DNA of 42,151 nt from Candidatus Omnitrophota bacterium. GTDB lineage: Bacteria; Omnitrophota; Gorgyraeia; Tantalellales; Tantalellaceae. Position 1 is the first letter of the stretch. Each line of letters begins with the position of its first letter. A program made the position numbers and the translations under genes. The notes under the pieces are model-generated. The model saw nothing but the letters and a program-made list of their open reading frames with translations. It searched no databases and was not told where the DNA came from. This document shows positions 24,138 through 31,595 of this stretch, one piece after another. The stretch covers positions 1 to 42,151 of the forward strand of contig JAJRVD010000022.1 in assembly GCA_024277375.1 (NCBI GenBank), in the 5' to 3' direction.

Positions 24138-25536
24138 TCAGCGCTCCGTTATGAAAGAGCGTTTCATATGCCATGGGTATTCCCCGGCAGGCAGACGCGA
24201 CCAAAACCGCTGCCAACAAAACAGTTCCGGCATAAAATCCCAGGCGTTTATCCAAAAAGACGCGAAATAGATTCGCGATATATGCTCCCAAGATCGCGAA
24301 AGCGGGATATGCCGGTAGCATATACCGGTGTTCTTTCCCGCCGTCTCCGAGGTACCCCTGAAAGATGAATAAAAACAGAACTATCCATACTATAAGAAGC
24401 AGCGTTTTTTTTGAGCGAGCCTTATCCAGCCAGAGCCAGAGGGGAGAGATGTATGCCAAAGCAAATAATGGGTTCTGGTAGGGGATGCCTGCCAGATATA
24501 GATGGCGTGGTCTGCGGCCAACCGTTTTAAACCAGTCGGTTTTAGCCGCCGCGGCTATTTCTTCCTGATGAGGTCTGTACACGGGGTTACCGTAAACAGA
24601 ATAGACCTTGATGAACCAGTATCCCGCGCCCAAGAAGGTTCCCAGGCCGAACAAAAGGAGGTTCTTGTCGAATACCACTTCCAGAAAAGTTTCTTTTTTT
24701 CTGAGCTTCTCGAAGTTAGCCGCGAAATGCCATATGATAATAACGGGAATAAGAAAAGCACCGCTTTGTTTGGTGACGGCACTTATCCCACAAGCTATAC
24801 CGCCGGCAAGAGCCAATAAAGGCATTTTTTTCTCTATAGACATGACATATAGCAGTACCGCCAGGACTACCAGCGCGGAAGTCATATCGTCCGCCCATAC
24901 TTTTTGTGCTGTCAGTATATCAATAGGGGATATAGTCATCAGGAACATGGCTGTCAGGGCCAATGAATTCTTCCCGAAAAGTATTTTAGCCAGAAAATAT
25001 ACCAGGACGATCAAGAGCATGCTAAAGAAAAGGGGAACAATAATAGAGTAAAACTGTTTGCCGGCTATCTCGGGATCAAGTTTGAAGTTTCTTAGTCCCA
25101 CCCCCGGTGGGGCTTCTTGAATGATCTTAACATCGTTGATCGCGAGCAGGCTGTAAGAAGGGTCATCCGCGAAGATCTTATGTGATAACATTATGGCCGC
25201 TGGAAAGCCAAAAGGTATATGGTGTAAAGGTTGGTCGTAATATGTAATATTAGTGGCTTCAAGACCTTTGAGGATACTTCCCTTGTCATCAGCCGGAAAG
25301 AGTCCAAACAACTCTTGGAATTGTTTGTGGCCATATATGTTGATACCTCTCAGGTTATATCCCGAAATTCCTTGCGCGTCCAGCTTATAGGCCAGAGCTA
25401 CATAATGTTGCTGGTCGCCCCTGTAATGGGGCAGGTTGAAGGTGTGGCTTCTCAAATTAAAAGCGAAAATAACGATCGCGATAAACGCGAGGGCTGTAAG
25501 GACCTGTGCCGGTTTATATTTTTTTATAATGTTCAT
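24121..25536 (-). CDS. GT-C membrane glycosyltransferase (ArnT/PMT-like)
   Basis: About 471 residues with roughly ten membrane segments. The first lumenal loop contains YRGDQQHYVALAYKL, the position where ArnT/PMT enzymes hold their catalytic acidic residue. Later segments read AMFLMTISPIDILTAQKVWA and AGGIACGISAVTKQSGAFLI. Such enzymes move a sugar from a polyprenyl-phosphate donor to a glycan or lipid outside the membrane. I choose ATG 25536 because AAAGGA is 6 nt upstream; ATGs at 25542 and 25563 are in frame but poorly placed. MITE copy 7 lies 29 bp upstream. The end overlaps the convergent GT2 gene. Confidence 0.78.
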   Translation of the reverse strand: MNIIKKYKPAQVLTALAFIAIVIFAFNLRSHTFNLPHYRGDQQHYVALAYKLDAQGISGYNLRGINIYGHKQFQELFGLFPADDKGSILKGLEATNITYYDQPLHHIPFGFPAAIMLSHKIFADDPSYSLLAINDVKIIQEAPPGVGLRNFKLDPEIAGKQFYSIIVPLFFSMLLIVLVYFLAKILFGKNSLALTAMFLMTISPIDILTAQKVWADDMTSALVVLAVLLYVMSIEKKMPLLALAGGIACGISAVTKQSGAFLIPVIIIWHFAANFEKLRKKETFLEVVFDKNLLLFGLGTFLGAGYWFIKVYSVYGNPVYRPHQEEIAAAAKTDWFKTVGRRPRHLYLAGIPYQNPLFALAYISPLWLWLDKARSKKTLLLIVWIVLFLFIFQGYLGDGGKEHRYMLPAYPAFAILGAYIANLFRVFLDKRLGFYAGTVLLAAVLVASACRGIPMAYETLFHNGALIMKPF

Positions 25537-25564
25537 ACGCATCCTTTGTCTGAAACTTGTCATT

Positions 25565-25672
25565 CAGACTGTGTCGTAATTCGTTTTGCGGATGGCCGCA
25601 TACAATATATTGTAGGGGTTCGATTCATCGAACCCGATATAACGGGCTTGATGAATCAAGCCCCTACAATTT
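25565..25672 (+). mobile_element. MITE-like element, copy 7 (right end missing)
   Basis: The left end CAGACTGTGTCG and both hairpins are intact, but the right inverted repeat is absent after CCCCTACA. The right part overlaps the 3' end of the glycosyltransferase at 25664-26806, whose TAG stop is formed by the element's TGTAG arm. Left flank is GTCATT. Confidence 0.82.
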
Positions 25673-26806
25673 TATTGCTTCCTTGAAAAGTTCTACATAT
25701 TGTTTCGCCGTGTTGGAGATCCAGTATTTTTTCACGTATTCTTTGTTATATTCCCCGATAGTATGGCGTTTGTTGGCATTTTGTTTCATCGAAAGAATAG
25801 CTTCCGCTATTTCTTCGGCGTTTCCCGGTCGGACAAGCAGGCCGTTTTTGTCATGTTCAATAATATCCGTTTGGCCGCCTTCGTTTGTTGCGACTATCGG
25901 AAGGCCGCATGTCATCGCTTCTAACAGCACTACGCCAAAACCCTCGTGTAGTGAGGACATAACGTATAGATCGTTTGCCGAAAGATATTGGAACTTTTCT
26001 TCCCCCATGACCCATCCGGTAAATTTTACATAGTTCTTAAGGTCTGATCCAAACGTCAGTTTTTCAAGATTGGCACGTTCCTGCCCGTCACCTATAAGTG
26101 TGAGGTAGACATTCTCTTTCTTTTCTTTAAGGATCTCTACAGCTTTTATTAAAATGTCGTATCCTTTGACCTTTGCCATGCGTCCCATTGAGACAATATG
26201 GAATTTATCGTTTTCTTCTCGGGGCTTTAGAGTGAAATCCGCCGGAGGAAAGCCTAATGGGATCACAGAAATTTCCCTGCCGGGTGAATAAAGTTCTTTC
26301 GCGTATTTTTTAATATCCGTTGATTGCGCTACTACTTTTGTGGCCTGCCTTAAAGCCGATCGTACGGCCCAACGGAAGGGCGCAAGCTTGTGGGGTGATG
26401 TTTTTCGGGCGGGGTTATAAATATCGCTGCCGTGAAGGCTAAGGACATTAGGAACATTGAAGATCTCTGAAAGCATTATCCCGCAAGGTCCGCTAGGTAC
26501 GGCAAAGTGCGTATTTATAATATCATATTTTTTTTCGCGAAAGAGCCCCAGGCCTTTTATGGTGGCTGTGACAGGAAATGTCAGCATCGAGGGCATAGTC
26601 GCGTGATATAACGAGGTTCTGTTCAATACGCCGACCCTGTGAATGGAAACCGATCCCTTCGTTTCTGTTTTCGGGAGATCGCGAAAACGGGTGGTTAAAA
26701 CGTCGACGGTATGTTCCCGGGCGAGTTCTTCCGCAAGATAACTTGAAAAAATACCGCCGCCGCCACCCAGGGGAGGGAACTCATAGTTGATTAAGAGGAT
26801 ATTCAT
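25664..26806 (-). CDS. GT-B glycosyltransferase, GT4 type
   Basis: 380 residues. The N-terminal half shows INYEFPPLGGGGGIFSSYLA (about 5-24), typical of acceptor-binding in GT4 enzymes. The nucleotide-sugar half has FHIVSMGRMAKVKGYDILI near 205, LTLIGDGQERANLE near 236 and SSLHEGFGVVLLEAMTCGLP near 283, the E-x7-E signature. The last codons and TAG stop lie in MITE copy 7, so the original C terminus may have been replaced. The start ATG lies after a fragment of a TGTCATTCCGAGCGATC repeat. It probably acts in the same polysaccharide pathway as its neighbours. Confidence 0.9.
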   Translation of the reverse strand: MNILLINYEFPPLGGGGGIFSSYLAEELAREHTVDVLTTRFRDLPKTETKGSVSIHRVGVLNRTSLYHATMPSMLTFPVTATIKGLGLFREKKYDIINTHFAVPSGPCGIMLSEIFNVPNVLSLHGSDIYNPARKTSPHKLAPFRWAVRSALRQATKVVAQSTDIKKYAKELYSPGREISVIPLGFPPADFTLKPREENDKFHIVSMGRMAKVKGYDILIKAVEILKEKKENVYLTLIGDGQERANLEKLTFGSDLKNYVKFTGWVMGEEKFQYLSANDLYVMSSLHEGFGVVLLEAMTCGLPIVATNEGGQTDIIEHDKNGLLVRPGNAEEIAEAILSMKQNANKRHTIGEYNKEYVKKYWISNTAKQYVELFKEAIKL

Positions 26807-26826
26807 TTTTTGTCATTCCGAGCGAT

Positions 26827-27765
26827 CTAATTAATAACTTCTCTAACGTAATACGTTTTTTTGTCTTGGGATTCATAGTAAGTGCGTATATTGATCTCAC
26901 CCAGAAACCCCATGGAGATCAGTTGTATGCTTACAAGAAAGAAAAGGACGCTAAGTATTAACAGGGGGTTACCAGTCATATCGACCCCGGAATTTATTTT
27001 CATGTACGCGGTAATAAGAAAGGTGATAAGCCCGAGAGTGCTGGTCGTGATACTCAGCTTTCCGAAAAATCTGATAGGTTTAGTGCTGTATCCGGATAAA
27101 AAAGCGATAAGAAGTAGGTCTAGTATAACGTTTAGGGCCCGGCCGAGTCCGTATTTGGTCTTTCCAAATTTTCTTGCCCGGTGGTTTACTTCTATCTCGG
27201 TTATTTTCGCTCCCTGCCAGGCGGCGATAGCCGGAATGAACCGGTGCATTTCACCGTAAAGGCGCATGTCTTTGATAACATTACGGCGGTAGGCTTTTAA
27301 TGTGCAGCCATAATCATGCAGGGGTGTTTTGAGTACGGTCGATATAAGCGAATTAGCTATTTTTGAGGGCAGAGTTCTTAGCAAAAATGAATCCTTGCGT
27401 TTTTTTCGCCATCCCGAGACCAGGTCGAAACCGGAATTCAGACCGTCAATAAGCGCCGGTATGTCGGCAGGATCGTTTTGCATGTCACCATCCATCGCGA
27501 TGATAATGTCTCCCACGGCATGGTCAAAGCCTGCCATTATAGCTGGTGTTTGACCAAAATTCTTATTGAAGTCTATGATCTTTATCGTGTTGCCGGAAGA
27601 TCTTATTTTCTTGAGTTCTTCCAATGTTCCGTCTGTCGAACCGTCATTTGTGAAGATGATCTCATATGATCTGTTGAGGCCGTCGAGGACTTTCTTGACG
27701 TCGGAGTATAGCGGCGCGATATTTTTTTCTTCATTATACACGGGGATGATAACGCTAATATCCAT
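26827..27765 (-). CDS. Polyprenyl-phosphate glycosyltransferase (DPM1/GtrB-like GT2)
   Basis: About 312 residues. The GT-A domain has ISVIIPVYNEEKNIAPLYSD at the start, FTNDGSTDGTLEEL near 41, IDFNKNFGQTPAIMAGFDHA near 65, and IIIAMDGDMQNDPADIPAL with the DGDMQ metal site near 92. Two C-terminal membrane helices (around 225-290) match the GtrB type that loads sugars onto undecaprenyl phosphate. ATG 27765 follows AAAGGAG; an upstream in-frame ATG at 27813 lies in a repeat. Its product could be the donor for the GT-C enzyme at 24121-25536. Confidence 0.9.
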   Translation of the reverse strand: MDISVIIPVYNEEKNIAPLYSDVKKVLDGLNRSYEIIFTNDGSTDGTLEELKKIRSSGNTIKIIDFNKNFGQTPAIMAGFDHAVGDIIIAMDGDMQNDPADIPALIDGLNSGFDLVSGWRKKRKDSFLLRTLPSKIANSLISTVLKTPLHDYGCTLKAYRRNVIKDMRLYGEMHRFIPAIAAWQGAKITEIEVNHRARKFGKTKYGLGRALNVILDLLLIAFLSGYSTKPIRFFGKLSITTSTLGLITFLITAYMKINSGVDMTGNPLLILSVLFFLVSIQLISMGFLGEINIRTYYESQDKKTYYVREVIN

Positions 27766-27786
27766 TGTAGCTCCTTTGGCTATACC

Positions 27787-27845
27787 GTAGGAGCGGCCTC
27801 TAGCCGCGAACATATTTATGATCCGCCGCCGGAGGCGGCTCCTAC
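27787..27845. repeat. 59-bp GTAGGAG...CTCCTAC element
   Basis: Palindromic ends GTAGGAGCGGCC and GGCGGCTCCTAC surround CGCGAACATATTTATGATCC. The same 59-bp length and layout recurs in opposite orientation at 38273-38331. Its right half encodes the last residues of the upstream glycosyltransferase. Confidence 0.8.
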
Positions 27846-28793
27846 GCGTTTGCTGATTTTAAAATACCAATACAGAACGTATATTGCGTACACAGACAGC
27901 ATATCAAAAAAAGGTTTTATTAGGAAACTTAATAATGTTTTCTTGCTTTCTTGATACGCGATCACAGCGGAATATCCCAGGTAAAGCAGTGCGGGTGATA
28001 ACAAGGGTAGAAAATATTCACCTTTCCCGATATTGAGACTAATGAAAAGTATTGTTGAATAGATAAGGGGAGCATGATAATTTAAAACTATAATGTCAGG
28101 CGCGAATGGATATTTTTTAGCGAAGTTTACGCGTCCGCGGGAACTGTTTATAAAAAGATCTAAAAGTTCACGCGTAGTTTCAGGGTGCCGATGGTATACT
28201 ATCGCCTCAGGTTGAAAAAGTACTTTGTAATTTTTGTCCAATACTTGATAGCAGATGTCTTTATCTTCACCATAGTAGGAGAAAGTATCGGTATCGAATC
28301 CATCTACTATGAGGCTTTTTCTGATCGCCAAATTACAGCTGGGAAAACCTTTCATGTATCTTTTTTTCCCGTATCTGGGATATCTTAAGAACAATGAAAC
28401 ACCGAGATACTCTGAGAATATATTACCCGCCCTATTGGGGTATATCGCCCCGCCTACGGCTCCTATTGTTTCATCCTCAAAGGGCTCAAGCAGAGAAGTA
28501 AGCCAGTTTGTGGCAACCTCAGTGTCCGCGTCAAGAAATACCAGAATATTGCCCCTTTTAGCGAGTGCTATGCCCTTGTTGCGGGCAAAGGAGGCACCTT
28601 GTTTCTTCTCACACGCGTATACAACTTCCGGGTAACGCCGGATTATTTCAGCGGTTCTATCTGTGGAATTGTTATCAATGACTATTATTTCGAGATATTC
28701 GGCAGGGTAGTCTGTTTTTGTGAGAGATCGTAGACATTTTTTAAGATTTTCGGCCTCGTTATAGGCCGCTATTATTACAGAGCATACTTCCAT
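27816..28793 (-). CDS. Family 2 glycosyltransferase with C-terminal membrane region; repeat-derived end
   Basis: 325 residues. GT-A motifs: CSVIIAAYNEAENLKKCLRS (about 4-23), IIVIDNNSTDRTAEII near 35, GASFARNKGIALA near 64 and the DxD-like VFLDADTEVATNWL near 88. YGEDKDICYQVLD near 178 is the base region. Hydrophobic segments follow about residue 240. The final residues RVGAASGGGS and the stop come from the 59-bp repeat at 27787-27845. A promoter with TTGCTT and TATGAT lies just upstream of the ATG and there is no ribosome binding site. It is the first gene of the minus-strand part of the polysaccharide locus. Confidence 0.9.
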   Translation of the reverse strand: MEVCSVIIAAYNEAENLKKCLRSLTKTDYPAEYLEIIVIDNNSTDRTAEIIRRYPEVVYACEKKQGASFARNKGIALAKRGNILVFLDADTEVATNWLTSLLEPFEDETIGAVGGAIYPNRAGNIFSEYLGVSLFLRYPRYGKKRYMKGFPSCNLAIRKSLIVDGFDTDTFSYYGEDKDICYQVLDKNYKVLFQPEAIVYHRHPETTRELLDLFINSSRGRVNFAKKYPFAPDIIVLNYHAPLIYSTILFISLNIGKGEYFLPLLSPALLYLGYSAVIAYQESKKTLLSFLIKPFFDMLSVYAIYVLYWYFKISKRVGAASGGGS

Positions 28794-28804
28794 AGCGGAA
28801 GGTT

Positions 28805-28832
28805 ATCATATATCCTATTAAAAAGCAAGCAA
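28805..28832 (-). promoter_or_regulatory. Promoter of the glycosyltransferase gene at 28793
   Basis: Minus strand: TTGCTT (28832-28827), 16-bp spacer, TATGAT (28810-28805). The -10 box ends 11 nt before the ATG, so the leader would be only about 5 nt. Confidence 0.5.
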
Positions 28833-28854
28833 GGGCAATTTATAGAGAAATCTA

Positions 28855-28883
28855 TCGACAAAACCCCGCTATTAAGGTAAAAT
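28855..28883 (+). promoter_or_regulatory. Promoter of the receiver / TPR-zinc ribbon pair
   Basis: TCGACA (28855-28860), 17-bp spacer, TAAAAT (28878-28883); each box matches 5 of 6 consensus bases. Start near 28890, giving a leader of about 38 nt with GGAG ahead of ATG 28928. It is divergent from the promoter at 28805. Confidence 0.6.
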
Positions 28884-28927
28884 TTAAAATATTCGTTTAA
28901 GGACATAAACAAATGTGGAGATGATAG

Positions 28928-29287
28928 ATGAGTGTGCAAAAAATTCTTGTTGTTGATGATAATAAAGATTTCGCCGATGTTTTCTGCGATATATTGAAGG
29001 CTAACAACTACGAGGCGCAAAGTTGTTATGGCGGACAGCAGGCGCTGGAGTGTTTACAAAACAAATCGTTCGACATAATGTTTCTCGATATGCGAATGCC
29101 TGATATGGATGGAGTGGAGACACTCAAAAAGGTTAAGCTCTCAAATCCGAACATGACCGTTATAGTCATGACAGGGTATTCTGTGGACGAGATGGTTCAT
29201 AAAGCTCTTGAAGAAAAAGCCTCCGAAATAATATATAAACCTTTCGAAATAGAAAAAGTCCTTAGCCTGATAGCCAGCACACAGTAA
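28928..29287 (+). CDS. Single-domain response regulator (CheY-like receiver)
   Basis: 119-residue receiver with no output domain. The acidic pair Asp10-Asp11, phospho-acceptor Asp54 in IMFLDMRMPDMDG, Thr in VIVMTGYS and Lys in IIYKPFEIEKV are all in place. It is a second stand-alone receiver distinct from that at 14161. The downstream TPR/zinc-ribbon gene begins 3 nt after its stop, so the pair is cotranscribed and may act together. No kinase gene is in the window. Confidence 0.92.
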   Translation: MSVQKILVVDDNKDFADVFCDILKANNYEAQSCYGGQQALECLQNKSFDIMFLDMRMPDMDGVETLKKVKLSNPNMTVIVMTGYSVDEMVHKALEEKASEIIYKPFEIEKVLSLIASTQ

Positions 29288-29290
29288 CTG

Positions 29291-30022
29291 ATGAACCTTC
29301 GTTTATCGACCTCTTTAGTTGTTTTTCTTTTATCCCTGAGTTTGCAGGTTCCAAAAGCTTGCTCTTATGAGGAAAACTTCTTTTCATATAAAAGGTTTTT
29401 TCTTAATCAGGGGCTGGTCGACAAAATTCCCTCCGACGGAAAAACACAAACAGATATAAATAAATTTGCTCAAAACTATACGGACGGTCTGTACTCTATG
29501 TCCGGAGGGCGACTTCCCGAGGCTGAAGCTTATTTTCTTGAGGCCCGAAGATTCTGGCCCGAATACTTTGCCACAGATTTTCTGTTGGCGCTTGTCTATG
29601 AAGAGAAAGACGATTATAAAATCGCGGCTAGATTTTATAAAAGTTATTTGCGTAAGCTTAAAGGGTTTTATTCCGGAACATATCGTATTTCAGCGCCGTT
29701 GATACGTAGTCTGTCTTCTTTCGAGATCGAAAGCTATGCGGCAGCCCGGCAACTTGTCGAAAAACGACTGGGGCGCTACGGTATCAGTCTTGACCGAGTG
29801 AGGCCGGTCGCGACTATTCCTGATTTTCTTTTTTCCGGGATCGGGCTTATCGTTTTAGTGTGCGTTTATATCGCCTGGCGTAAGGTGGCACGTCCATTTT
29901 TAGAGAAGCGTCACAACATCAAATATCCTCCCGAAGGGTTTTGGGTGTGTCGTCATTGCGGCGCATATAACCCGGACTTGTCAAAAGAATGCGAAAAATG
30001 CGGGAAGATGCATCATGAATAA
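29291..30022 (+). CDS. Uncharacterised TPR-like membrane protein with C-terminal zinc ribbon
   Basis: 243 residues, not recognised as a named family. An N-terminal signal segment (LSTSLVVFLLSLSLQVPKAC) leads to a helical region with TPR-like repeats around 65-115 (GRLPEAEAYFLEARRFWPEY, then EEKDDYKIAARFYKSYLRK). One membrane helix lies near 178-196 (SGIGLIVLVCVYIAW). The C terminus carries two CxxC pairs, CRHCGAYNPDLSKECEKCGK, a likely zinc ribbon on the cytoplasmic side. The start is weak: no ribosome binding site, only 3 nt after the receiver gene, so coupled translation is likely. Confidence 0.6.
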   Translation: MNLRLSTSLVVFLLSLSLQVPKACSYEENFFSYKRFFLNQGLVDKIPSDGKTQTDINKFAQNYTDGLYSMSGGRLPEAEAYFLEARRFWPEYFATDFLLALVYEEKDDYKIAARFYKSYLRKLKGFYSGTYRISAPLIRSLSSFEIESYAAARQLVEKRLGRYGISLDRVRPVATIPDFLFSGIGLIVLVCVYIAWRKVARPFLEKRHNIKYPPEGFWVCRHCGAYNPDLSKECEKCGKMHHE

Positions 30023-30030
30023 AGAATTCT

Positions 30031-30080
30031 TCCCTGAGACCTTCTGGTCTCAGGATGACCTCGGGAACGGTGTCCCTCGG
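30031..30080. repeat. Short palindromic repeat CTGAGACCTTCTGGTCTCAG
   Basis: A perfect 8-bp stem hairpin at 30034-30053 is followed by GATGACC and a TCGGGAACGGTGTCCCTCGG hairpin. It may be a terminator-like or dispersed repeat element; no U-tract follows, so a Rho-independent terminator is not supported. Confidence 0.5.
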
Positions 30081-30088
30081 CCGCTAGG

Positions 30089-30859
30089 ATGATAAAAATT
30101 ATGAATAAACATTTTTTTCAATATTGTTTTGGTGTCTTTCCTGAAGAATTTCCGGAGACGGTTATAGTAACGCCGTTTTTGTCGGTAGATAAATTTAAGG
30201 ACTACTGCGAAGGTTCAGGTAAGTTCAGAGGTAAGATGTACTCGGGTATTATTGCCTCAAAGAATGGACAAGATTTTTCTGTTGTGCACTGTGGTATCGG
30301 TGACAGGCTTATGGGTGACGCGGTATTGCTATTTGAACTTGCCCCGGTGAAAAAAGTTATATTTGTCGGCTCTTGCGGTGGGTTGAATGATGGCAAGGTA
30401 GGAGACCTTTTAGTATGTGAGAACGCGTTTGACGGCGAAGGTTTTACGAAATACCATATGCCGGATTTGGGGATAGAAGACGTTTTTAAAGGCGGCAAGA
30501 TGGTGTCTTCCAGCGGAGACTATACCGCTAAATTAAAAAACTTTTTCGAAAAAAATATCTCAAAAACTATTTCCGTAACGGCAGGTGACATTTTTACTAT
30601 CGGTTCCTTCCTGGCGGAATCCAGAGAGAATTTACTGGCGATCGATGGAAAAGGATTTTCGGGGCTGGAAATGGAACTTTCAGCGGTTTTGCAGGCCGCC
30701 AGGAAAGCCGGCATAACGGCGGCCGGCGTGGTATTTGTGAGCGATCTGCCGCTTAAAAAGCCTATATGGGAGACGTTGACTTCGGAAGATAAAACAGCTT
30801 ATAACGAAGCGGTAAGAGAACTTATCAGACTATCTGTGGATTTCGCGGTGACACAATAA
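30089..30859 (+). CDS. Nucleoside phosphorylase-superfamily protein
   Basis: 256 residues related to purine/uridine phosphorylases and MTA/SAH nucleosidases. Matching stretches are VHCGIGDRLMGDAVLLFE near 71-88, FVGSCGGLNDGKVGDLLVCE near 95, and FSGLEMELSAVLQAARKAGI near 190, with VVFVSDLPLKKPIW after it. These give the phosphate/ribose site and the ribose-binding Glu (GLEMEL), but base specificity cannot be read off. The start may instead be ATG 30101; the ATG at 30089 directly abuts an AGG. The DJ-1 family gene follows 12 nt downstream, so the two may be cotranscribed. Confidence 0.78.
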   Translation: MIKIMNKHFFQYCFGVFPEEFPETVIVTPFLSVDKFKDYCEGSGKFRGKMYSGIIASKNGQDFSVVHCGIGDRLMGDAVLLFELAPVKKVIFVGSCGGLNDGKVGDLLVCENAFDGEGFTKYHMPDLGIEDVFKGGKMVSSSGDYTAKLKNFFEKNISKTISVTAGDIFTIGSFLAESRENLLAIDGKGFSGLEMELSAVLQAARKAGITAAGVVFVSDLPLKKPIWETLTSEDKTAYNEAVRELIRLSVDFAVTQ

Positions 30860-30871
30860 AAGGAGAGGAAA

Positions 30872-31426
30872 ATGTCAAAAAAGGTACTTATAATCATTGC
30901 AGAGGGTTTTGAGGAAATAGAAGTGGTATCCCCGATAGACGTGCTTCGTAGGGCCGAGGTAGAAGTAACTACTGCCGGCCTGGGTTCAAATGAGATAACA
31001 GGTGCGCATGTGATGGCTGTAAAAACCGATACGGTTCTTGATTGTTATGATGATGTTCCCGATGTTATTCTTCTTCCGGGAGGTATGCCCGGTGCGGAAA
31101 ATCTTGCCGCCTCGGCAAAAGTAAAGGACCTGATCCGTAGTATTAGTTCGAACGGCGGATTTGTAGCCGCCATATGTGCTTCTCCCGCGCTTGTTCTCAG
31201 CCCGCTCGGAATATTAGAGGGTAAGTCAGCTACTTGTTATCCGACTATGGAAACTAATTTTTCTCCGGAGGTGAAATTCTCAAAAGAAAGGGTAGTTCAG
31301 GATGGCAACATAATAACGAGCCGTGGTCCGGGAACCGCTCTTGAATTCGCTTTAAAAGTAGCTGAGAATTTAGTGGGTAAAGAAAAAGCGGATATGGTAG
31401 CAGAGCAAATGCTGTTTAGTTCATAG
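30872..31426 (+). CDS. DJ-1/PfpI family protein
   Basis: 184 residues of the DJ-1 type. The nucleophilic Cys sits in AAICASPALVL near 101 (elbow motif CASP), the partner Glu in AEGFEEIEVVSPIDVLRRA near 10, and VILLPGGMPGAENL near 65 completes the fold. Bacterial relatives include YajL and DJ-1-like proteins linked to stress and glycation damage; whether they are true deglycases is disputed. AAAAGGAGAGG precedes the ATG. MITE copy 8 lies 48 bp after the stop. Confidence 0.9.
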   Translation: MSKKVLIIIAEGFEEIEVVSPIDVLRRAEVEVTTAGLGSNEITGAHVMAVKTDTVLDCYDDVPDVILLPGGMPGAENLAASAKVKDLIRSISSNGGFVAAICASPALVLSPLGILEGKSATCYPTMETNFSPEVKFSKERVVQDGNIITSRGPGTALEFALKVAENLVGKEKADMVAEQMLFSS

Positions 31427-31473
31427 TTCGTAGTCGTAAGGGCGAAAGCCTTATAAATTGTCATTCCCGCGAA

Positions 31474-31592
31474 CAGACTGTGTCGTAATTCGTTTTGCGG
31501 ATGGCCGCATACAATATATTGTAGGGGTTCGATTCATCGAACCCGATATAACGGGCTTGATGAATCAAGCCCCTACATTATGACACAGTCCG
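31474..31592 (+). mobile_element. 119-bp MITE-like element, copy 8
   Basis: Full-length copy with ends CAGACTGTGTC and GACACAGTCCG. It follows TGTCATTCCCGCGAA, the same target word as copy 3. GAA is on the left and GAT on the right, so the target duplication is imperfect. It ends 3 bp before the dinB stop codon. Confidence 0.85.
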
Positions 31593-31595
31593 GAT

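Noticed and set aside
30034-30053. Rho-independent terminator behind the TPR/zinc-ribbon gene
   Set aside because: The hairpin is perfect but no U-tract follows; it looks like a palindromic repeat.
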